Shown in pieces: positions 38,679-47,690 of a stretch of 64,000 nt of DNA (position 1 is the stretch's first letter; every line of letters starts with the position of its first letter). The stretch covers positions 42,014,920 through 42,078,919 of the forward strand of contig NC_088170.1 of NCBI RefSeq assembly GCF_028769735.1. Reading direction: 5' to 3'. The notes beneath the pieces were generated by a model that saw only the letters and a list, made by a program, of their open reading frames with translations, did not search any database and was not told the origin of the DNA. The DNA comes from Zonotrichia leucophrys gambelii (Eukaryota; Chordata; Aves; Passeriformes; Passerellidae). The position numbers and the translations under genes are program-made.

Positions 38679-40570
38679 AATCCCGGTGGTTTAGGGAAAA
38701 TCTGTTGAAGATGAATTAAAACATGACTGATTTTTTTCAATGAAGCCATATTTCTCCACAATGCAAAAGGATCTTTACATAACAACTGAAACTCAGGAGA
38801 AAAGCTAATTGGATTAAGTCCTGTGAAAGGGAGGTTAAGGTATCTGAATGAGACAACTGCAAAGCTCCACTTTTCTTGCCATCTGCTTAGCAAGACTAAA
38901 GTGTTTTCTGATTAATATTATCTTAATCAATCATGCTGTCTCTTATTACAACCTTACTGAAATTAGGAAAGGAAGTTCCTTCTGTCGGCTAAGCCCGAGA
39001 ACCGATAATTCTTAAAAGAGGGACAGAAAATGCGGAGCTTTTTCCGTTAGGTTTGTTTTTTTTCTTTCCCTAAAAGCCCGTTCCTCTCGACAACGAGATG
39101 TTGCCGGCAGTCCCCTTAACCCCTCCTAGCAGTGCCGCCGGACGGCAAGAGAACTTTATCTAACACCCTCTTAGCTCCTGCACACGCTCTGACCCGAACT
39201 CAACGATTCCTTCCCCGCCGAACACTTTCTCCCCAGAACAGCTCGCTTGGGTTTTGTCCCGGGGACTCCGCAGCACGTGTGGCCCAAACCCGGCTGGTGT
39301 CGCCGGCGGCCGGTGAGGGGCCAAGCCTGCCCGGTGCATCGAGAGCTCCGCGCTCGGATCGCTCCAGGAACATTCGAGCCGGGTCGGGCAACACCCCTCC
39401 CTTCTCTCTTTTCCTCCTTGTTTTTAATCAATATTTAAATTTTACAAAGAGCCCATCTGCCGCCTTGGGAACTGGGGATGAGAAAGACCTGCGCAGGTTT
39501 GTGGCGGCACGGAGCGAAGCGGTTCCGAAGCGGGACTGCCTCTCTCTGTCGCCCCTTGCCCCGTCTCCACCTGCACCACATTGACCGGCACAGTGCCGGC
39601 AACACCGGAGGAGCCGGGAAGGAGCGGCGAGGCCCCGAAAGGGCGGCGGAACGCGGCCTGCCGAGGCCGTCGGGGAGGCGAGGAGGGCACCGGATCCCTC
39701 TGCGGGGTCGGGGCAGCTCAGCTCCGCGGCCGCCGAGCCCGGCGGTCACAGCCGGCGCAGCGGCTGCCGGAGGGAACGGGATAGATCAGGAGCGGGAGGC
39801 GGGAGGGCCATTCCCGGGCCGAGCCCTACCTAACCTGCGGGCTGTGCGTCTGGGCGGGCAGGCAGGGAGGGAGGGGAGAGGGAGGGGGTGTTCTCCTCCG
39901 CTAATAAAATAAATGAAATTTTCAGAGGTGACTGCGGCGGCCGCCCGCCCTCCTCGGCAGGCGGAAGCCCGGGGGAGAGCAGAGGCTGCGGTGGAAACCG
40001 CGGGAGCGCGGGCAGGGGGGCGGGAGGCAGCGGGAGAGCAGGGGCCGTCGTTTCGGGAGGCTGCCGGCTGACAGCGGGAAGACCTAGGCTTGGGGCCTGG
40101 CTCCCGTCCCCCGCCGCCGCCCCCGGGCCGGGCAGCAGAGGCGGCCGTCGGGTGGCGGAGCGCGGGCCGCGGCCCTCGGGGAGGGCGGCCTCGCCTCTGT
40201 GGCGGTCCCTGTCCCCTCCCGCCGGGGCTTCTCCCCGCTGGCGGCGCCCGCTGGTGGTACTTCGGCCACGAGTCTCCCGCCAGGTTACAGGACCGGCCAG
40301 AGCATCTTTTGGAGGTGCGGGGAGGGAGACCCAGCCCTGCCCTTCCCCAAACTTCCTTCCCTCCGAATCGGCCCAGCCCCGACTTTGCCCGCGGGACAGG
40401 ATGACCTCGGTGCTGGGCTTGCCCTAACCCACCAACCATCTTCCCCAGCAAACCCAGTTTTCTCGCCCAAACTGTTTTCCCGCCTCGTTGCTGCACTAGC
40501 CTAAGTGAGCGCCTAAAACTAGAAGCGGGGAGGCAATTAGTTTGCTGGCCGACAGCCTATGATGAAGGGC

Positions 40571-40571
<1 letters not shown>

Positions 40572-40605
<34 letters not shown>
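40572..40605. repeat. A34 homopolymer just inside RFX4 intron 1
   Basis: 34 consecutive A (T34 on the transcribed strand), beginning 253 nt after the exon 1 donor, followed by an A-rich ACC-type tail. It interrupts the CpG island. The exact length may reflect sequencing or assembly error. Confidence 0.9.
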
Positions 40606-40606
<1 letters not shown>

Positions 40607-40857
40607 ACCAAAAACAAAACCAAAAAAACCCAGAAAACACCCTCTGCTCCATCGTATCTGCAAGTGGAACCATAGGGCTCCGGAGCGAGAGCTCCCCCTC
40701 CCCGTCCCCGCTCCCCGGTGCCCCGTACACGCCCGGGCTCATATGCTGCGAGGCCGGTGCTGCGGGCGGCTCCCCCCGCTGCCCCCGTCGCCACGGTCAA
40801 GTTGAAAAGTCCTCCCTGAGGGGCGAAAGGAGCCCGCTGCCTGCGGGGGGGACTTAC

Positions 40858-40900
40858 CTGTGGAGTCCATATCGGGTTCCTCCAGCAACCCGCAATGCAT
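40858..40900 (-). CDS. RFX4: RFX4 coding exon 1 (start codon, 14 codons + 1 nt)
   Basis: First coding exon of regulatory factor X4, a winged-helix transcription factor that binds X-box DNA and acts in brain patterning and ciliated cells (established knowledge). On the minus strand it reads MHCGLLEEPDMDST plus one G, then a GTAAGT donor at 40857. This matches from memory the N-terminus of the long brain isoform (RFX4_v3 type). The ATG at 40898-40900 has A at -3. The frame is closed upstream by an in-frame TGA at 40958-40960, so no longer N-terminus is possible from this exon. The final G completes a Glu codon with exon 2. An out-of-frame ATG lies 11 nt upstream. The exon sits inside CpG-rich DNA, as expected for a developmental-gene promoter. 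Confidence 0.96.
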
Positions 40901-40911
40901 GCTCTTCCCAT
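40858..40911 (-). promoter_or_regulatory. Out-of-frame upstream ATG overlapping the RFX4 start
   Basis: An ATG at 40909-40911 on the minus strand lies 11 nt before the RFX4 start codon in a different frame. Its context is fair (G at +4, T at -3). Its 18 codons in exon 1 end exactly at the splice junction, and the frame stays open through exons 2, 3 and 4. In the leader implied by the TATA-like motif near 41134 this is the only upstream ATG. Ribosomes starting here would bypass the RFX4 start, so it could lower RFX4 translation or encode a second peptide. That role is inference. Confidence 0.6.
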
Positions 40912-41029
40912 GGACGGACGGGAGCCCCAAGGTCCCGGGGTGTGCAGAGCCCCTATCTCAGAGATACGCAGGGGAGAGGGAGCAGGGTAGAGGCGAGGGG
41001 GTGGGGAGACAGGACACAAGCAGATAGTT

Positions 41030-41041
41030 GGGGGGGGGGGG
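41030..41041. repeat. G12 run (C12 on RFX4 strand)
   Basis: Twelve G on the plus strand, 130-141 nt upstream of the RFX4 ATG. It probably falls within the 5' leader or core promoter. Confidence 0.9.
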
Positions 41042-41133
41042 TGTAGAGCGGGAGAGAGGGACACTCCGTAATCCAGCGGGGCAAAGCCAGACCCGTCAAA
41101 ATGTTTGCGGATGTTTCATGGGAAAAAGCATCA

Positions 41134-41140
41134 TTTTATA
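41134..41140 (-). promoter_or_regulatory. TATA-like motif upstream of RFX4 exon 1
   Basis: TATAAAA on the minus strand, about 240 nt upstream of the RFX4 ATG. It lies in a 130-bp stretch (41095-41230) of ordinary base composition between CpG-rich blocks. If used, it would place a transcription start near 41109 and give a leader of about 210 nt containing one upstream ATG and a C12 run. Position and motif support it, but use is not shown by sequence. Confidence 0.4.
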
Positions 41141-41524
41141 GAAGCCCTGATGGGAGAAATGTCATTGATAGGCCAGCCAGCCTGATGAATGGCTGCTACT
41201 CAGATGGGGATGTGGCAAGGCTCAATGTGAAGCCCATTGTGATGCTGCTTTGAATAAGAAAAGCTTTCCTCCAAAAAGGGGGGGCCTTAGATCTACGCAA
41301 TCCCAACACTTCGACTTCCCTCTTCTATTAGAGCATTAGAAACGTTTTTCTTATTTAAAGTTCCAGCGGTCTTTCCACTCCTCCTTTCCTTCCCCCAACC
41401 CCCACCCAAGGTCCTTGGCTCATTACAGACCGAGATCAAAATTGGCTTAGATCTTCAAACGGGCAGTAGGTTTGGGGTTGTGCTCTTTGGGGCTGCCGGG
41501 TGTGCGTGCAGCGCGGCCGAGCTC

Positions 41525-41558
41525 CCCTCCTCCTCCTCCTCCTCTTTCTCCTCCTCCC
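41525..41558. repeat. CCT-rich microsatellite
   Basis: Consecutive CCT triplets with one CTTT interruption, 0.6 kb upstream of the RFX4 start. It is purine-rich on the transcribed strand and a possible triplex-forming tract. Confidence 0.85.
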
Positions 41559-42303
41559 GGTGGGCGCTGGGTTAGGATCCTTCGCGGGCACATGGCACTG
41601 GAAGCTGCACAGCTTCCCAAATATCTTGTAAGCTTAGTTTTCTGGAGAAAAAAAGAAAATAAAAGAAAAAAAAAAAGGCGATGTGTGTGGGAAAGAGGGG
41701 TGTGAGGATAGAGAGAAGTTGCCAGTATCCCTGCAAGCGATGCTGGCACTGCAGACCTGCAGCAGGGACTCTCGTGCGTTTCCCCGGGCCTCAGGGAGAG
41801 AGAGCAAGGCGGGGTGGGGGCCGCTCGCCACCGGCTGGTCTGGCAGCGGAGAGCGGCTGACCCGGAGAGCTTTCCATGGGACCGGGCGGAAAGCAGGGGG
41901 GTGGGAGATCCCGATTGCCAAGAGAATTGAAGAACTAAACGGGAGCATTTTCGAACTGATGTTGCCTCCCAGCTTTAGTCCGAGGATGCGAGGATCCCTT
42001 TTCGGGTTAGTGGACTGCGGGGGGAGAGTGGGGCAGGACAGAGGTTGGAAAAAGTTGCTTATTCTGCGTGCGGTTGTATGTGCTGGAAGTGGAAGTAAAA
42101 GTGCAAAGCTAGGGCTCTGATAAAAGTGGCTGGTTTAGGGAAGGAAAAGCTGTGATTAGAATATGAATAGAGCTCCAGGAGAGGAAGAGAAAGGGGGATT
42201 ATAGCTGAATTACTTTGACCATGGACAGAGCCAACGTTTTCCACTCTTCTCCCCCTCTCCCCTCCCTACACCCAGACTACCCCCCTTCCCTCTCCCCGTC
42301 GGG

Positions 42304-42321
42304 AAAAAAAAAAAAAAAAAA
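42304..42321. repeat. A18 homopolymer
   Basis: 18 consecutive A at the left edge of the upstream CpG island, preceded by a C/T-rich stretch. Confidence 0.9.
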
Positions 42322-42339
42322 CAACAAAACCACCAACTC

Positions 42340-43640
42340 CACACAGCAAAACAAGCGGCGAGGTTGCTAAAGAGGAAGCTCCGCGGTGCCTTCGCATCCC
42401 TAGGCGGGCCGGCGGCGGGGGAGCCGGCGGAGCACCTCGGCCCCTCGGGCTGGGCCGGGCGGGCACCGGGGGGGCCGCTGCGCACCCCCACAGGCCGAGT
42501 TTTGGCGTGGGGACCCCCCCAATGTGCACTAAGTAAAAACAAGAGAGACAGAGACGGTGCAAAATCGAGTACGCAGCCGGCGGAGAAGCCCTCGCAGTGG
42601 CGGCAAGGACGCCGGCCGGCTTTGCCCGCCGCGGGAATGTGTCCTGCGAGGCGGGAGCAAGGTCTTCGTGCCTGATGCTTCTCCTCCCTCTGCCCTCTAC
42701 ACCACCAAAAAACAATTCGACCCAGCGCAGGGGCTCTGCTCCTTCCCGACGGCCATAGCAATGCCGACGGGGAACTTCCATCGCTCCGTTCCCCGCAGCC
42801 CCCGGTGCCGCCGGCCTGGCTCTGCTCCAGGCGGAGCCGCGCCGGGGCCCCGACAGGGCGGGCACGGCCGGCTCCGCCACGCTGCCTCCCCGCGACGGCG
42901 CGGCCTGCGGCTCCTGCTGCCGCCCCGGCCTTGCCCAGAAGGACCCATCGGCCCCGGTCCGCCCTCCTCGGGGCTGCCCGACCCCCGGCTGCCGCCCCCG
43001 GAGGGCTCCGGCCCAGCCGCCTCGCCCACACCCCGTAGCCTCCCGCTCCCACAGCGAGCGGACACGCTTAGCCCCGCCGCAAAACGCCCCGGCGGACTAT
43101 GCGGGTGCATTTTGATTGTCACAGCCAAAACGGTGACATTTCTCCGCCTTTTAATGGATTTCCCCCCATTTTTTTTCTCCCAGGGCTTTATCGTGAATAA
43201 AGCCCCCTAAGGGGGCCCGAGGGAAGGCCGTGGGTGAGGGCCCCTCGGGACCAGCCTGCTCTTTTCAGGAGAGCCCAGGGCTCCGTGCGGGGGCAGAAGA
43301 CCTCCAAAAACCTCAGGGACATTTTTGTCTCAGAGCAGGGCTCGTTCTTCAAGGGGTTTTGAAACCCTCGTTATCTTTAAAACCCAGGAGGATGCCGGCG
43401 GCGCCGCCTGTTCGCGGGGAGTTACCTGGTGTCACCATCGCTTCCAGCGGGTGGTCACAGCCCTCGGCAGCCCCGGGGCGAGGCGCCCAGCCCTGGGCCG
43501 GCACAAGCCCGCGGGCACTCGCCATCCATCGCCCCGTGGCGCGGGGAGGTGCCCGCAGGCAGGGGCCCAGCTGCTGGAAACGTGGAACACATGCTGTGGC
43601 AGCCGCAGGGCATCCATCACGGGCACCCTGCACCTTTAGA
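42340..43640. promoter_or_regulatory. CpG island upstream of RFX4
   Basis: A CG-dense block 1.4-2.7 kb upstream of the RFX4 start codon. Overlapping open frames on both strands (up to 280 codons) are low-complexity Pro/Gly/Arg/Ala translations resembling no family I know, so I treat it as non-coding. It is the distal part of the RFX4 CpG domain or the promoter of an upstream non-coding transcript. Confidence 0.7.
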
Positions 43641-44442
43641 AATTTCACCTTCACCGGTGTAAAGCTTCAGAGATGCTTTTGTGTTGCTGGTATTTCAGAG
43701 ATGAGCAAAATGAAACTACAGGATTTGTGAAGATAGGGATATGCTGTTTCTGGGGGCAGTGAGAAGGATGGGATTGAGCACAGCCTGGAAGTCTAGAGGC
43801 TCGGGCTGTTCTTTGACAGGATGCAGAGGTGTGTGTTCTCTATGGAGGATGATGCATGGGTAGGATCAGCAGCACCAGAGATACCTGCTGCAATGTGTTT
43901 ACTCCCTGCCTCTCCTGGTTAGTTCCTGTCCCAACATTCTTGTGGAATATGTCAATGCTGTTGCCTTCCGGTTTACCTAATCCCCCCTTCCAGTGTCTCA
44001 GGTCATCCCAGTGTGCTTCATAGCTCCATTAATATTTCTTGTTTGGGTTTTGCTTATCTATTTAAATAGAATCTCATGCTTCTGGATATCACATAGGACA
44101 CATTAAAGTACTTTATTTTTCTGAAAGCACAGAGCATCTCCTGTGCTGCAGGCTGGCAGTTTTCAGATGGAAGCACTATAAGTCACTAGCTACAGGTTTT
44201 TATTTAATACAATGGGCAGGTCTCAGCAAGGATGCAAAAAGTATACAATTGGGAATTTTCATTCCAAGTTCTTGCCTATGCAGATCATCCACAAGCCATA
44301 AAATATATGGAGATTAACCCTACGCTGCATCAGATTATGCATTTTGAGTGGATCGGGATTCAGCTGCTATTGTGAAAAGAATATCACCTTTATTCAAGAA
44401 TACAAACTTTTGTTGGTGCAGGAAGGGAGAGCAAGATCATCA

Positions 44443-44465
44443 AGAGAAGAGAAGAGAAGAGAAGA
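44443..44465. repeat. AGAGA/GAAGA pentamer microsatellite
   Basis: Four to five tandem AGAGA-type pentamers immediately left of direct repeat copy A. Confidence 0.9.
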
Positions 44466-44467
44466 CA

Positions 44468-44546
44468 CATTCCAGGCTGCTGAACAACTGCATGCAAAGC
44501 TGACATACCAATTTAGGTGACCAACAGATAATGAGTTTCTTTTGAT
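44468..44546 (+). repeat. Direct repeat copy A (pair with 46233-46322)
   Basis: A 79-bp segment from CATTCCAGGCTGC to TTCTTTTGAT. It aligns in the same orientation with 46233-46322, sharing GAACAACTG, AAGCTG and GATAATGAG in order. Copy B carries an extra 11 bp after the first CTGC. The copies are about 1.77 kb apart. They may be two copies of an unrecognised old interspersed repeat or a local duplication. Confidence 0.7.
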
Positions 44547-44815
44547 GGTTCAGCAAAACAGAGACAGAATGGAAGTATGACAGTTTGTATCAACTTACCA
44601 TCCAGGTATTTTGAGATCTTTCAGAAAAACATTTTTCTAGGACTGTGTTTTACTCTACAGCTGTCTGTGCCAGTAGGCTGCGACCACACTTTTTTTGACA
44701 TAAAAAGCTCCTTATGCTGGTACTAAACTCTGAGCATCTCTACTGAACTCTTAACAAATGTTTTGGGGAAAAACCCCAAGAAAAGCATTTTCAGCAAAAC
44801 TACTGGCACAGGAAC

Positions 44816-44878
44816 AAAAAAAAAAAATCCAAACCAAAATAAAACAACCAAAACAACGACAAAAAAAAAAAAAAAAAA
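44816..44878. repeat. A-rich low-complexity tract with A12 and A18 runs
   Basis: A12 at 44816-44827, then AAC/AAAAC-type repeats and A18 at 44861-44878, all in the intergenic region. Confidence 0.9.
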
Positions 44879-46232
44879 CCCACAAAACAACCAAAAAAAC
44901 TGTTATATATTAATTTAGCTAATTCTACTAAATGCAACTTAAGACTGAAATTGTACTGAAGTTTTCCCATAGATTCCCAGGCAGCCTGCATTAGTTTTAA
45001 GAATGGATGGGAATTGCTCGTAAAAGGAGTTACATAAGATGGCTCTTTGCAATACCAGGGATCTGAGTTCAGTGACTCAGGGGATCCTTCTGGATCCGAA
45101 GTATCTCTGTGAAGACTGTAAGGTTGCTGGCAACAGCCAAACACACAGTGACACTTCATTATTTTATCAGTGGCCTGCAGTGAGTGGTTCCATATTTTCT
45201 TGCCTGAGCCAGCAGCCTCCTCCTCTCATCATGAACCCATGCTTCTGTCAACCTTCCTTCCCAGCTCCGTTCCTGTTTCTGCTATCTTCATCTTCTGGGC
45301 AAATCCCATGGAAGAAACAGAGAAGGATCTTGTTTCTGTACTGGCTTCTCTTTCCCACTTCCTCATCTTTATTACCAGAGCAGGAAATGTTAACTTTATT
45401 TTACATATATTAACACCCCTGAGGAAGCTATATGTATAGGTGAAGGACAGGATATGGAGTAAGCTGACAGATGACTTCTGGAATCAACTCTCTGTCTGTG
45501 CTTGGGGAACATGATGCTGACAGATGCAGGAACCGGGAGTGGAACATCAAAAGGCTGCCTAGGTAAACAAGTGCACCAATTCCTTCAAAAGCATTTAATT
45601 GACACAAGCACCACGAGAAAGTGGCTAGGGCAGACACATATGCAGGTATCTGGGAGAAAACTATCAAAAGAGCAGAGGTATGCAAATGATGGATTGCACA
45701 TGCACAGGGCAGGGGGCACCTTCCTTTTAGTTGGAAAGAAAAGTAACATGAATTGCAGCTGGTATGCTGTAACTGTAGACATTTCTGAAGCCAAGTTTTG
45801 TTGAAGATGAGCACAGTCGGCCTTAGATGATCTTCTCTTATTAAGGTCTGTGAAAGGAATTTTGCTCAGCCCAAGCTCTTTTCTTGTTTATAAAGTAGTG
45901 CAGTGACAGTGTTGCCAGAAGAGACCACTGGTTCACACTGGTCACTGGTCAGTCTGCATGGAGAAAGGGAATTCACTCTCCTGGGTAGTATCAGCATGTG
46001 TAGTTGAGAAGAACCACTGCCCTCAGGACTGCTGACCAGAATGCTCAGCCTGGAGACACTTGATGACTTGAGTTTGAGAAAAGGGCAAGCAGTCATCGAT
46101 TTTCGAGCTTACACCAGATTTAGCTGGCTTTTGTTGTGTGTGGCTGGTACTAGTTACCAGAGGATTTGTACTGTGTGTTGGAAGAAGAGCCAGCCCTAAA
46201 AGCTATTATAGACAACAGACACAGAAAAGATC

Positions 46233-46322
46233 CATTCCAGACTGCATCTCAGCTGCCGAACAACTGGATGTGAAGCTGTCATATCCTTTTAGATGATCGA
46301 CTGATAATGAGCTTCTTTTGAT
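46233..46322 (+). repeat. Direct repeat copy B (pair with 44468-44546)
   Basis: A 90-bp segment aligning with 44468-44546 with scattered substitutions and one 11-bp insertion. The insertion looks like a small internal duplication ending in CTGC. The flanking sequence is not clearly similar. Confidence 0.7.
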
Positions 46323-47599
46323 CTGCCTGGAGCACAGAGAATTACCTTCAGTGCCTGCCTCTGACTTGCAGGGGGAGGCTTGAAGAGTTTAAGCTTCCAA
46401 TTCACCAGGAGTTCAGGGGAAAACTGTTTCCATTATTAGAACATAATTTTGGCAAGAAATTAGAACTTTGCTGTTAAGCACGCCAATTTCTTTCTTAGTT
46501 CTTGAGCTATTTCTTAGTTTATAAAGTTTTATTGTCAAGTAGACAATGACAACAGTGCACCATCTGCAATGGTAAAGCATATGCATAGGTCAAGGAGCTC
46601 CCCAAAACTCAGGCTAGTGAAAGATGAAGGCTCTGCTGCAGTTAGCAGCAGGGAATTACTTTTGATTTGGATCTAACATGCTGTTTTTATACTGACTGGG
46701 AGGAGGGGATAAGGACATGCACAACAAAGTTATTGGAAAAAATACGTGGTCACCGGAACCACCGCAGAGTTACCTGCCTCAGGAAACACAAAAATAAACA
46801 GGTAACTGCAGTTAGGAGAACAGACAGCAGTTTTTTTCCCCAGCAGTGAGATGAAAAGAGCAATCGGCAGCTCATGAGCTTGGAAGAATTTTTTGGAAGG
46901 TGAAACAAAGGCCTAAGTCCATTTGCTGGGTAGACAACAAAAAATTTTGCTGTTGATTTTGAGACAGAAAGAATAAAGCCATATAGACTGCTTTTTTTTA
47001 AAAAAAAAAAACTTCAAAAATTCTCTTCATTAGCTCTGACCTAGGTTTGGAGAGTTTAACTGAGAGTTCTGGTGTTTTGGGATGTATGCATGTTCATACG
47101 TAAGGAAAGCAGAGGGGCTGCATTTGCCTCCCACGTTCATATGGTGAGTTCTTAAATGATTGCAGAGAGGCAAAACTGAGTCATGCAGTCTTCACTACCT
47201 GAAAGCAGAGAGTCTGACTGGGGCCACACATCCAGGGCAGAGTAAGATTGACAAAAGTAGATGTTCTTACTCTTGCACCTTTCTACCCCTTCCCAAAGAA
47301 AGGAACCCCTTTCCTCCACTGAAATTGGTGGGCCCATGCTGAGATAGAAGTATTTCATGAGAAAGATGGACTGAGTCAGAATTCAGTTCAAACACATTCA
47401 AGTTCCTAGCAGCATTTAGGTCCAAAACATGGGTCCATTTCTGGGCTTCTGAGCCTTAGACACAGAAACTGGAATCCAGATCCTCATCGTGCCTTGCACA
47501 CGTTAAGCCTCCCAGCACTGGTCCAGATAATAGTAACGAGTCACCATCTGGCTGGATTTTACGGTTTGATGAAGTGCTCAGTTTTAAGGCAAGCACGTG

Positions 47600-47690
47600 T
47601 CTGGCACCTGGGGACTGTGGAGCCCTGATCCCAGTTCTGGCACAGTTTTTCTGTGGCCCTGGGCAAGTCACGTCCTCTTCAGAGGAGGGG
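47600..47690 (+). mobile_element. MIR-like ancient SINE fragment
   Basis: The segment CCTGATCCCAGTTCTGGCAC followed by CTGTGGCCCTGGGCAAGTCA follows the MIR core and 3' region in order and spacing, with TGGGCAAGTCAC exact. MIR copies are old and shared among amniotes. It lies in the RFX4-POLR3B intergenic region. Confidence 0.55.

Larger units (their letters stand above)
21282..40857 (-). other. RFX4 intron 1
   Basis: A 19.6-kb first intron. It contains T-runs, the LTR-like element at 32635-33089, and an AT-rich stretch with homeodomain-type TAATTA motifs at 34440-35110. A weakly MIR-like stretch lies near 36600-36660. The CpG islands and A34 tract lie towards exon 1. A large first intron is usual for a developmental regulator. 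No coding exon was recognised, but non-coding first exons cannot be excluded. Confidence 0.85.
39060..41070. promoter_or_regulatory. CpG island spanning RFX4 exon 1 and the start of intron 1
   Basis: Very GC-rich DNA dense in CG dinucleotides, containing RFX4 coding exon 1 and roughly the first 1.8 kb of intron 1. It is interrupted by the A34 tract at 40572-40605. Long open frames on both strands here (up to 236 codons) are the expected result of few stop codons in GC-rich DNA. I infer the RFX4 CpG-island promoter. Confidence 0.8.

Noticed and set aside
37651..40504. Open frames of up to 236 codons in the intron 1 CpG islands
   Set aside because: Same reason: GC-rich composition, mutually overlapping frames, no known motif.
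42210..43210. Long overlapping open frames (217, 280, 204 and 143 codons) on both strands
   Set aside because: They lie in a CpG island where stops are rare, translate to Pro/Gly/Ala/Arg-rich low-complexity sequence, and exist in several frames at once. No family was recognised.
37651..43640. Alternative RFX4 first exon known from a mammalian isoform with a basic N-terminus
   Set aside because: No minus-strand frame with a matching basic start and a donor in the right phase could be recognised.
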